This document shows positions 56,009 to 64,000 of a stretch of DNA of 64,000 bases, one piece after another. The notes below the pieces were generated by a model, which worked only from the letters and a program-made list of their open reading frames with translations, was not told the DNA's origin and searched no databases. The position numbers and the translations under genes were made by a program. Source of the DNA: a virus. The stretch is taken from positions 186,001-250,000 of IMG/VR virus record IMGVR_UViG_3300027759_004177; one strand, given 5' to 3'. Numbering within the stretch: the stretch's first letter is position 1; the number at the start of each line of letters is the position of its first letter.

Positions 56009-58873
56009 TTACGCCTGTGCTTCCGACCAGAACAAGTTAACATTGACTGACGCAGTATTTGTACTGCTTAGATTTTTTACAACCACTGCTAATACGTCTG
56101 GGCCGTCAGGGAAATTACTGTATCCGCCAATGGCAGAGTTTGTTAATTCTTTCAGCTGACTTAGGTCAATCTCAGAAAAACCATTAGGTTGTCCCAAAGT
56201 ACTAAAGTTTTGTTCTCCGGGCGTGGCAGCTGTGCTGGTACTGGTGCTGATCTGAGCAAAACTTGGCTGACTTCCCAGTGCTGTACTATTAACTGCTGTC
56301 CAGGTCAATGAGCTGGCATCAATGTTTCCTGGATTTAAAATACCGTATACCTGAACAGATTGATCAGCTTGCACCTGCAATTTTTGTAGCAACAACTGTG
56401 AACGGTTAATAAGATCTCTGTCTCCAAATGCACCTGCAATTGAGTTTGATACGCTGGGCGCCAAACGCAAGAAAAATGCTGTTTCGCTTTGGCTGGCAAG
56501 AATGGTGTTGTTCAATGAGGTATAGTTAAAGTAGTATCCGCGATCACTGTCATAACTACCGTCCATAATATAACTGGAGCCCCAGTGGTTAACAATTGGG
56601 GAACAGGTACAACTAATCAATGTAACCGCTGTGTAACCGTTACCTATGGCATGACTGGCAGCTGTTCCGCCGGTGAAAGTTTTGTTAGATCCGCCCACAA
56701 ACATCTGAAAGCTGGCACCACGAGTTAACCCAGTTAACGTATTAACGTTTTTTCCTGTATATGTCATAACTTCGTTATCTACCATTATGGTTCCCCCGGT
56801 GGCTGGAAAGCGGCTGGCATCGTATAAATCAATTGATGTAACACTGGAATTCATTGCTGTGGCCAATCGATCTCTAGCACTTTCGTTGATGGCTTGATAA
56901 CGTACTGTTGAGTTACCGGTACGCATGTATGCTTCATCATTGATGTTGTTTTGTTTCATACGATGGGCAAGAATCATGTTGCCGTCAGGACCACGTAGCA
57001 TAAAATCAATAAAGCCAGCACCGTACCAACTGAAACTGATTCCCAACATCTGCATTTTGTTTAGGTTAATATCATAACCACTAATACCGTTGCCATCTAA
57101 GGTATCAAAATTAAATTGACTTTGTGGTGTGCGGCGATCAATAACTGCAGCTATCTTGACACTACTTGCATTGTTGACTCCGCGATATTCTGGATTGATA
57201 GTCATGGTATTGTCGTCGGTAATGCTGCCAACCATATAAGTCATACCACGTATGACTATGCGATCGCCTGTTTTTAACTGTTGCGTAAAACGACAGTTGG
57301 TTCCAGCCACTGACTGACTGCCGGCGGTGACACTGACAAAACCCGACAACTGATAGGTGGCACTACGTTTGACCACTGCCAATTCAATACCGTCATATTC
57401 CCAAAACAATCCGTTTTGATCATCGAATGCACCAACACGGGTTGTAGCTCCGTGCCAATTTTTTACAGTCACACGTGGTAAGTTGGTAATTACCGCCGAT
57501 GTACTACCCAAAGTCGTTGTAGCTGTAAGAGTGAACACGCTTTCACTAGTGACACCAACCACACCATAGGTACCGTTGTAACCCGAAGTGACCACACCAG
57601 ATATTTCTATCGTGGCACCGGCCTGTAGGCCGTGATCAGTTTCTGTGGTCACTGTGATTGTGCTTCCAGCTGAGGTTCCTGTTGCACTGATTTGATCAAG
57701 ATTGATAACTGGATTAAACAACACCCCCGATGTCCAAAGAATACCCTTACCAGACTGGTAACGCATGTATTTTTTGGTTTGACGTGATACTGACGCACCA
57801 TGGCTAGGCAAGAATGTGCCTACGTTAATACCGCCATCAAATGGTCTGTGTTGAATAAACGCATCACTTCGTGTGTATGTTGTCGCGGTGATTGATAAAT
57901 TTTGCACGGCGCCGCCCACTCGTGCAGTAAATGTAAATGTGGTTGCAGTGGGAACTGTTTCAACAAAGAAATTGCCGCCCATTAACGCATGATTGGTTCC
58001 GGAACTTGTGACAACGTTGACAATTGGTGCACCCGGAACCAGCCCGTGTGCTGCTGAGGTAGTCACTGTGATTGTGCTTGGACTTGATGCGTTGCTGACA
58101 TATCCTGAAACTGGCATGGCTGATCCGGCATAAAAACCTCCGCGTCGCCCATATGTACTGCCTGTGAATATAGAAGCTCCTGCGGTGCCCACAAGGCCTT
58201 TGGCAAAATATGTAAATGATGTTGAATCAGGAACTGTGGCTACCACAAACGCACCTTCGGCACGTGCGGCATTACTAACATTGCCAAGACCGTGTGTTAT
58301 CACTGGCTGTGCAACACTTAGTCCATGATCAGCACTACAAGTCACTGTGATAATACTGGGGTTTCCGCCATCGGTGACGATAGCAGTGACAAACAAATCT
58401 AGACCAGGTCTTTCATATATACCTGGAATATTACGGATGTCGGTGTAGTTTTGCCACTTGGTTGGTTGCAGGCCGTATTCAAAGTCAGCATCAATCAAAC
58501 TTTGTGGATTGGCCACACGTTGGCGTTCAATGGCATCAACACCGAAAGCATAAGGTCTAACCACATTACCAATCTGTTTTGGAGCATCAGAGTAGATAGC
58601 AATGGCATCCGAACTCAACATGGCCGATGTGTCAGCACTGAATGTCACTGTGCTTACTCCGTTCTGTTCTGAATAGAACGTGGTATTGTCATCGGGGTCG
58701 TAACTGATGGTTCCATTTTTGGTAGGATCTCCAATGGCGTAGATATTGGTCTGTTGTGTTTTGTTGGCAATGATCAACAGCTGAGTTAGATCAACTTTGC
58801 CCGGAAACTTTAATGTTCCTGCCCCTGCTGTGTTGGGACTAAAAATATACTTTTCTATCAGTTGGCGTGCCAT
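56009..58873 (-). CDS. Large tail/baseplate appendage protein
   Basis: 954 aa, beta-rich. N terminus MARQLIEKYIFSPNTAGAGTLKFPGKVDLTQLLIIAN is typical for long structural proteins of marine T4-like phages that precede fibre genes. Repeats of the form SxITVTxSAxHGL (near residues 175, 265, 400) suggest tandem immunoglobulin-like or bacterial adhesion-type beta domains. The C terminus is a carbohydrate-adhesion-like segment. Probably a baseplate or fibre-proximal protein. SD AAGGAAA. Name not assigned to a T4 gene. Confidence 0.7.
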   Translation of the reverse strand: MARQLIEKYIFSPNTAGAGTLKFPGKVDLTQLLIIANKTQQTNIYAIGDPTKNGTISYDPDDNTTFYSEQNGVSTVTFSADTSAMLSSDAIAIYSDAPKQIGNVVRPYAFGVDAIERQRVANPQSLIDADFEYGLQPTKWQNYTDIRNIPGIYERPGLDLFVTAIVTDGGNPSIITVTCSADHGLSVAQPVITHGLGNVSNAARAEGAFVVATVPDSTSFTYFAKGLVGTAGASIFTGSTYGRRGGFYAGSAMPVSGYVSNASSPSTITVTTSAAHGLVPGAPIVNVVTSSGTNHALMGGNFFVETVPTATTFTFTARVGGAVQNLSITATTYTRSDAFIQHRPFDGGINVGTFLPSHGASVSRQTKKYMRYQSGKGILWTSGVLFNPVINLDQISATGTSAGSTITVTTETDHGLQAGATIEISGVVTSGYNGTYGVVGVTSESVFTLTATTTLGSTSAVITNLPRVTVKNWHGATTRVGAFDDQNGLFWEYDGIELAVVKRSATYQLSGFVSVTAGSQSVAGTNCRFTQQLKTGDRIVIRGMTYMVGSITDDNTMTINPEYRGVNNASSVKIAAVIDRRTPQSQFNFDTLDGNGISGYDINLNKMQMLGISFSWYGAGFIDFMLRGPDGNMILAHRMKQNNINDEAYMRTGNSTVRYQAINESARDRLATAMNSSVTSIDLYDASRFPATGGTIMVDNEVMTYTGKNVNTLTGLTRGASFQMFVGGSNKTFTGGTAASHAIGNGYTAVTLISCTCSPIVNHWGSSYIMDGSYDSDRGYYFNYTSLNNTILASQSETAFFLRLAPSVSNSIAGAFGDRDLINRSQLLLQKLQVQADQSVQVYGILNPGNIDASSLTWTAVNSTALGSQPSFAQISTSTSTAATPGEQNFSTLGQPNGFSEIDLSQLKELTNSAIGGYSNFPDGPDVLAVVVKNLSSTNTASVNVNLFWSEAQA

Positions 58874-58881
58874 GTTTTTCC

Positions 58882-59805
58882 TTAAAATCCAAAAATAATT
58901 GAGTAACCCAAATAATCCGACTTGATTGATTGGTCTATGTTATTTAACGAAATAATACCTGTGAAACTTAAAACACCCAGGTCGTAGATGTTGTTGGTTA
59001 CATCCGCAACCGATCCTTCATCTTCTGTGATAGTCAACACCAAATCAGTGACATAACCCAAATCGCTTTGACTTGACGCAAACACCGCAGATGCTACTAC
59101 AGCATTTGAGTCAGCATTGACCCAGTTGGTACCATCGTAGGTTAAAACTTGTTGTACCTGTGGGCTACTTAAATTAACATCAGTTAAACTGTCTAAAGTT
59201 CCGGTATCTCTAGTGACCCATTGTACCCCAGATCCAGTACTGACCAACAGTTGTCCGTTTAGGCCTGCGTTGCCGGTGTAATCTCTCAGTCTAGCACTCA
59301 CTATCAGATTGCCAGTGGCAGTTACGTTGGCAAACGACGGAGTTGCTGTGGTATGTAGATTTTGATTGAGGTTTACAGTTTGATTTGGAGCATATATGGT
59401 TATACCACTGCTGTGTGCTTGGATATTGGCTTGGCCAAGAACTAGGGTATTACCGCTTAGATACAAATCTTTCCACCGCTGTGTTGGACTACCTAAATCA
59501 TATGTTACGTTGGCACTGGGTAATACATGTCCAGTTACAGTTATGTTACCGCCAACAGATAATACATTGCCAGTGGGATTAAAAGTTAGACCAGCACTAT
59601 TGACCAACACATTGGCTGTGCCTAGATAAGCAAGGCCGTTGACGGTGCTTCCGCTGACAGCAGAATTGATTCTGGTGATTGTGTTTGCTGAAGTTTTATA
59701 CCAGAGTACACCGTCGGTGTAGTTGATTGTGACTTCACCGTACTCTAATGTTGTCGGGACCTTGCCGGCCACCGAACTGCGTTTTAATAAAACTGTGTTT
59801 GGCAT
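58882..59805 (-). CDS. Tail fibre protein (short)
   Basis: 307 aa. N-terminal LLKRSSVAGKVPTTLEYGEVTINYTDGVLWYKT is the fibre attachment motif. The middle holds VTGHVLPSANVTYDLGSPTQRWKDLYLSGNT, also found in the last gene at 62433. Ends in short beta segments. It lies between two other fibre genes with a hairpin-rich gap upstream (59815-59880). Host recognition or fibre assembly. Confidence 0.75.
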   Translation of the reverse strand: MPNTVLLKRSSVAGKVPTTLEYGEVTINYTDGVLWYKTSANTITRINSAVSGSTVNGLAYLGTANVLVNSAGLTFNPTGNVLSVGGNITVTGHVLPSANVTYDLGSPTQRWKDLYLSGNTLVLGQANIQAHSSGITIYAPNQTVNLNQNLHTTATPSFANVTATGNLIVSARLRDYTGNAGLNGQLLVSTGSGVQWVTRDTGTLDSLTDVNLSSPQVQQVLTYDGTNWVNADSNAVVASAVFASSQSDLGYVTDLVLTITEDEGSVADVTNNIYDLGVLSFTGIISLNNIDQSIKSDYLGYSIIFGF

Positions 59806-59814
59806 CTATTAACC

Positions 59815-59880
59815 TAAAAAGGCCCGTTATATGTTGGTAAAAAAACCAACGGCCCGAGGATAAAAATCCCCTGGCTCAAA
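59815..59880 (-). terminator. Hairpin cluster between fibre genes
   Basis: Minus strand contains GTTGG/CCAAC within a longer GGCC-rich stem around a T-rich loop, ending GGGCCTTTTT, and a second small hairpin GGGGATTTTTATCC. The first is a likely terminator for the 59883-62417 gene. Confidence 0.55.
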
Positions 59881-59882
59881 TT

Positions 59883-62417
59883 TTAATAAGTACCACCATC
59901 AATGGTAGCACTGGTACTCAATGCATCAGTAATTCCATAACCAGTCAATGTGGTTGGTATTGCTGTCAAAGAAGCAAACGGTAAACTAATAGCTGTGTTG
60001 GCCAAAGTTGCCACACGACCATATGCATCTGTTGTTATAACTGGTATGTAGTTTGCACTACCAACTGTGGTTGCACCTGGTCCAGCGGCTGTTAAATTGA
60101 TTGCTCCAGCGGAAATAGTCAGATTACCAGCACCACTACTGGTACTGACTACACGATTGCTGCTGTCATATAAAGTCTGAGCATACAGGCTACTATTGAT
60201 AGCTGTGTTACCACCCACCGTCAATACTGTGGCAGCAGTATTGCTCAGAGTCAAGCTACCAAATTGTACGTTACCTAGTGTTCCTGTGACATTACTGCTG
60301 ACTTCGTTTGCATTGGAAAAATACACCAAAGTTTCAGTGCCGTTTTCCCAACCTAGGAATGCATGTTTATCTGCACCTTTGTAGTAGTGGAAGCGTAAAC
60401 CAATGTCTCTGCCGTCATCTGATATCAATGGTGCACCATTGGCAAATGTATGTAGGCCAATGATTGAATCGGTGACTGTCAAGTTGTTGGAACCAATGGT
60501 TACTGTGTTACCTTGTATGGTCAAGTTTCCGCCAACAGTGACATCGCCTGTTGTGGTCAAACTAGACAATGTACCTACGCTTGTGATATTGGGTTGTGCA
60601 GCTGTACTTAATGTGCCTGTTAATGTAGCACCCGAGTTACCAATTGTACCTGCCTGTACTGTGCTGGCAATAATTGTTCCACTGCTGGTTACAGCACCAA
60701 CAGCCAAACTTGTCAGTGTACCAACTGAGGTGATATTTGTTTGCGCCGCAGTACTTAATGTACCTGTTAGGGTGGCACCAGCATTACCAATGGTACCAGC
60801 TTGTACTGTACTTGCGATGATTGTGCCACTACTAGTAACTGCTCCAACTGCCAAACTGGTCAGTGTACCAACCGAGGTGATATTTGTTTGTGCGGCTGTG
60901 CTTAGTGTACCGGTTAACGTAGCACCCGAGTTACCGATTGTGCCTGCCTGTACTGTGCTGGCAATAATTGTTCCACTGCTGGTTACAGCACCAACAGCCA
61001 GTGACGTTAATGTACCAACTGCGGTAATACTAGTGTAAGATCCAGATATTCGAGCACTTGGAACTGTGCCGCTGGACAAGTTACTTGCATTTAATGATGT
61101 GAGATATGTACCGGTACCAATCAGATTGGCACCAATGTTACCAATTGTACCTGCTTGTACTGTACTTGCAATTATGGTTCCACTACTTGTGACTGCCCCG
61201 ACTGCTAAACTTGTTAGTGTACCAACTGCGGTAATATTTGTTTGTGATGCTGTACTCAACGTACCTGTTAAAGTTGCGCCTGTGTTACCAATGGTACCAG
61301 CTTGCACGGCACTGGCAATGACTGTTCCACTGCTAGTTACAGCACCAACTGCCAAACTTGTCAGTGTACCAACCGAGGTGATGTTGGTTTGAGCTGCTGT
61401 GCTTAATGTACCTGTTAAGGTAGCACCTGAGTTACCAATAGTGCCTGCGTTTACTGTTGTAGCTGTTACTGTGGTAAAACGTCCGGTGTTTGGAGTAGTG
61501 GCACCAACGGTTGTGTTGTTTAAAGAACCGCCACTTATGACTGCATTACCTGTGCTGAAGTTTGTGGCTACCTCTGTGGTACTACTTAATTGTGTAGCTG
61601 TCAGTAAACCAGTGCTGGGGTTATACGTGAGTGTACTTGCTGAAAAACTTCCAGTATTACCGTCGGTCTTGTCCGACAGCATGGGATAGAATGTGGCATT
61701 GGTGGTTGATGCTGTAACACTTTCGTATAGACTTACGTTGGCTGTTAGAACTGTTCCGTTGCCTGATATAGTGATGGTACTGCCAGCCACGCTGGTAGCA
61801 ATACCATTCGATCCATTGACAGTTAATGTGCCACCACCGGCTACACTTCCAGATCCAGTGTTGCCCGCCAGGCTGATTGTGGTGCTGACTGCATTGGTTG
61901 TTAGGCTGGTGACACGTCCTTTGGCATCAACCACAATAGTGGGAATACTTGTGGCGCTACCATAATTGCCGGCAGATACGCCGGTGTTTGTTAAACTGAA
62001 TCCAACTGTGCCGACTGTGGCGTTGGCAGTGATTTCTGTTGTGTTTGCTGCATTGGTCACTGCCACTGTGTTGACAGCAATGTTACCAGCAGCTGTTATT
62101 AAACCTTTGCCGTTGACAGTGACAAAAGGAATCTGGCCATTTGCGCCACCCCAAGTGCCTGTGTTTGAGTTTACTGTGGCTAAAGTTACTGCCAAATTAC
62201 TATAGTTACCGCCAGCAGCAGGATTAGTACTTGTGCCTGTGGCATCACCGCTGAGCGTGATTTTGTCATTTTGTGTCAGGTCTACGATTGCACTACCGGT
62301 GGTGGTGTATAAACGCCCGTCTGTGCTGTTTATGCTTAACTCGCCCAGTGACAAGTTTGCCGTGACGGGAACCTTTCCTGCGGTGCTAGCTCTTTTTAAT
62401 AATATTGTATTTGGCAT
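59883..62417 (-). CDS. Long repetitive tail fibre protein
   Basis: 844 aa. N-terminal TILLKRASTAGKVPVTANLSLGELSINSTDGRLYT is an attachment-domain motif shared with 58882. The centre is about six tandem repeats of about 49 residues (GTLTSLAVGAVTSSGTIIAS, then TVQAGTIGNSGATLTGTLST) at about 60540-61480. The C-terminal third contains VTIGSNNLTVTDSIIGLHTFANGAP...YYKGADKHAFLGWENG, the module also present in 53848. Repeat copies differ by few bases, so copy number can change by recombination. Confidence 0.8.
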   Translation of the reverse strand: MPNTILLKRASTAGKVPVTANLSLGELSINSTDGRLYTTTGSAIVDLTQNDKITLSGDATGTSTNPAAGGNYSNLAVTLATVNSNTGTWGGANGQIPFVTVNGKGLITAAGNIAVNTVAVTNAANTTEITANATVGTVGFSLTNTGVSAGNYGSATSIPTIVVDAKGRVTSLTTNAVSTTISLAGNTGSGSVAGGGTLTVNGSNGIATSVAGSTITISGNGTVLTANVSLYESVTASTTNATFYPMLSDKTDGNTGSFSASTLTYNPSTGLLTATQLSSTTEVATNFSTGNAVISGGSLNNTTVGATTPNTGRFTTVTATTVNAGTIGNSGATLTGTLSTAAQTNITSVGTLTSLAVGAVTSSGTVIASAVQAGTIGNTGATLTGTLSTASQTNITAVGTLTSLAVGAVTSSGTIIASTVQAGTIGNIGANLIGTGTYLTSLNASNLSSGTVPSARISGSYTSITAVGTLTSLAVGAVTSSGTIIASTVQAGTIGNSGATLTGTLSTAAQTNITSVGTLTSLAVGAVTSSGTIIASTVQAGTIGNAGATLTGTLSTAAQTNITSVGTLTSLAVGAVTSSGTIIASTVQAGTIGNSGATLTGTLSTAAQPNITSVGTLSSLTTTGDVTVGGNLTIQGNTVTIGSNNLTVTDSIIGLHTFANGAPLISDDGRDIGLRFHYYKGADKHAFLGWENGTETLVYFSNANEVSSNVTGTLGNVQFGSLTLSNTAATVLTVGGNTAINSSLYAQTLYDSSNRVVSTSSGAGNLTISAGAINLTAAGPGATTVGSANYIPVITTDAYGRVATLANTAISLPFASLTAIPTTLTGYGITDALSTSATIDGGTY
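60540..61480 (-). repeat. Tandem array of 147-bp fibre repeats
   Basis: About six copies of a 147-bp unit, one incomplete or altered near 61010-61140, coding the collagen-like or triple-beta fibre shaft. Junctions such as GTACCAAC-gaggtgatatt recur at 60718, 60865 and later. Confidence 0.75.
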
Positions 62418-62432
62418 CTTCTAATCCTGTTT

Positions 62433-64000
62433 TTAAAAACTACCGCCATCCATCACTTCTGACCCGTTGATTATCTTTACCCACGTGGTCCATGCACTTG
62501 TACTATACTTGCTACGAGTCCAAAAAACATTGGGCCCAGTGGCGTTATCGTACGGTCTATAATTCTGTGTTATACTCACATTTCCTGTGTTTATAACTTC
62601 TAGTTGTCCAGTAAAATTCAACGTGTTTAGCGGTGTATTGCTAGTTCCTGTCCAGCTATCTCTATTTATCAAATATACGCCCATAACAGTCAGCGTGTTC
62701 CAGTCGTTTATGTCGTTGCCGCGATCCTGGAATATGTTTGTGGCTGAAATATTGCCACCAACGTTGAGATTGCCCGAGATGCCGGCACCGCCTACTACTA
62801 CCAGGGCACCTGTGCTGGTATTTGTTGATACAGTAGCCGAGTTTGCTATTAAATTTCCGCCTACTATTTCTGTACCCAACACCAACTCTGTTTGTGTTTG
62901 TACCACAGAGTTGGTAAAAGTCACAGTTCCGGCCACACTCAAATTGCCTTGTACTTCAAGATTGCCTGTGGTTTGTACGTTGGCAAAAGTTGTGAGTGCT
63001 GCTGCTGCTGCTGCATTGGCCACTGCGGCAATGTTGGCAGAAGCTACAGTACCACTTTGTGTTTGAATGGCGCTGATTGTGCCTGCTGGAGAAACAACAA
63101 TGGCCGTTGGGTTCGGAACTTGGACTGTGGGAATTGGTATGATCACAACAGCGCCAGATACTGCATCAGTTTTAATAGTTGCACCAGCTAGGTCAATGGT
63201 ATTGCCACTGAGGTACAAGCTACGGAAACGCTGGGTAGGACTACCAATATCGTAGGTTACATTGGCGCTGGGTAATATGTTTCCAGTGACTGTTATGTTG
63301 CCACCTATGTACAGGTTGCCAGCAACACCTGCCCCGCCTTTGACTACCAATGCACCGGTTATATTTGATGTTGATGCAGTTGTGCTTGTGACATTAATAG
63401 AGTCAGTGCTAATAACTTGACTGTATGAAATAGCTGCCAGTGATGTACCACCAAATGTGGAGTTTGCTTTGTCGTATACAGAGTGTAAGATAGAATAAAA
63501 ACCACCAAAACTGTTTCTTGCCACATTTGATAGATCGGGTATCAGTGTCTGACTGTTGTTTAATGTCAACACTGATCCAGCACTTTGTGTTATGGCGTTG
63601 GCCGTATTAGTGGCCGCGTAAACCAGCGTATCGGAAATCTGTAGCGTTCCTGCTGTCAAAACCACTGATCCCATGGTAGTAACTGCTTTGACCAAAACAC
63701 CAGCCGCGGCATTGTTTACAGTGACATTACCATAATTACCACCAACCATCACTGTTGTGCCAGTGCCAGTGATACTTAATGTAGATGAAGATAAATCACA
63801 TCCTCTAAAAACTGTATATGCACTTGATGTTTTTGTTGTTGCTGTGGATACTGTACAACCGATAATATCAACTGAACCAACCGATGAGTTTGCCGAGATA
63901 ACAAGATTGGTCATCTTTAGGCCTTCAATGGTACAACCTTTGGTTATGGTCAAATTGCCAGTTAAGGTTGTATTTTTGCCCACCAATTCGTGTGTGGTTA
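62433..64000 (-). CDS. Tail fibre protein, 5' end cut by the window
   Basis: At least 517 aa; the frame stays open to the window end, so the real start is outside (an internal TTG at 63986 is not believed to be the start). It is a repetitive beta fibre with VTGNILPSANVTYDIGSPTQRFRSLYLSGNT (also in 58882). The first visible part TLTGNLTITKGCTIEGLKM looks like pectin-lyase-type beta-helix turns. C terminus NVFWTRSKYSTSAWTTWVKIINGS resembles a fibre tip. Completes the cluster of adhesin genes. Confidence 0.7.
   Translation of the reverse strand, partial: TTHELVGKNTTLTGNLTITKGCTIEGLKMTNLVISANSSVGSVDIIGCTVSTATTKTSSAYTVFRGCDLSSSTLSITGTGTTVMVGGNYGNVTVNNAAAGVLVKAVTTMGSVVLTAGTLQISDTLVYAATNTANAITQSAGSVLTLNNSQTLIPDLSNVARNSFGGFYSILHSVYDKANSTFGGTSLAAISYSQVISTDSINVTSTTASTSNITGALVVKGGAGVAGNLYIGGNITVTGNILPSANVTYDIGSPTQRFRSLYLSGNTIDLAGATIKTDAVSGAVVIIPIPTVQVPNPTAIVVSPAGTISAIQTQSGTVASANIAAVANAAAAAALTTFANVQTTGNLEVQGNLSVAGTVTFTNSVVQTQTELVLGTEIVGGNLIANSATVSTNTSTGALVVVGGAGISGNLNVGGNISATNIFQDRGNDINDWNTLTVMGVYLINRDSWTGTSNTPLNTLNFTGQLEVINTGNVSITQNYRPYDNATGPNVFWTRSKYSTSAWTTWVKIINGSEVMDGGSF

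Noticed and set aside
60403-61038. Plus-strand ORFs over the fibre repeats (60403-61038, 61066-61392, 61399-61689 and others)
   Set aside because: They are repeat-derived frames opposite a clear fibre gene, with Val/Pro-rich, unlikely composition.
60540-61480. CRISPR-like or DNA-binding repeat array
   Set aside because: Units of 147 bp are in frame and code for similar protein repeats; no short repeat-spacer pattern.

Overview
This window looks like about 64 kb of a T4-like (Straboviridae/Kyanoviridae-type) myovirus genome, probably an environmental phage of a Gram-negative bacterium. The evidence is a set of T4 homologues: UvsX, a UvsY-like protein, gp32, dNMP kinase, terminase (gp16/gp17), head completion nuclease gp4, neck proteins gp13/gp14, tail completion protein gp15, tail tube gp19 and sheath gp18. 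T4-late-type ATAAATA promoter elements and eleven tRNA genes support this. The portal, prohead protease, major capsid protein, DNA polymerase and late sigma factor are not in the window. Two Bug/TctC-type receptors and a TRAP-DctP-type protein suggest a betaproteobacterial host (inference: these receptors are greatly expanded in Burkholderiales).

Layout. 1-16.0 kb is an accessory region. It holds a radical SAM enzyme, dCMP deaminase, an RNA polymerase omega-like protein, a glycosyltransferase-like protein, a 2OG-Fe(II) oxygenase, periplasmic binding proteins, a class I amidotransferase, a diiron ferritin-like protein, three PP-loop ATPase-like proteins, a metallophosphoesterase, AhpC/AhpD and the tRNAs. 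16.0-32.2 kb is a dense minus-strand block. In it the recombination genes (uvsY-like, uvsX, gp32) are interleaved with four more radical SAM genes, an SDR, a sulfotransferase-like gene, a methyltransferase, a nucleotidyltransferase-cupin fusion, two more glycosyltransferase-like genes and an SGNH hydrolase. 32.2-52.5 kb is the packaging/head/neck/tail module. 52.5-64 kb encodes fibre and appendage proteins, the last gene running off the window end.

Regulation. Two promoter classes are visible. Sigma-70-like promoters (TTGAC[AC], 17-18 bp, TATAAT-like) precede the tRNA arrays, gp32, dNMP kinase and two small genes. ATAAATA late-type elements precede structural genes and several accessory genes. 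At many late promoters the ATG lies only 4-9 nt downstream of the element, so the transcripts should be leaderless or nearly so.

How the genes may work together (inference). The phage combines nucleotide metabolism, host-translation supplementation, peroxide defence and periplasmic solute receptors with a large set of redox, radical and glycan-type enzymes. The repeated radical SAM, PP-loop and glycosyltransferase-like paralogues look like an undescribed modification pathway acting on DNA, glycan or peptide.

No stretch longer than about 300 bases lacks a gene. The largest gaps (10740-10847, 12489-12612, 45690-45801, 27813-27913) contain promoters or hairpins, described separately.
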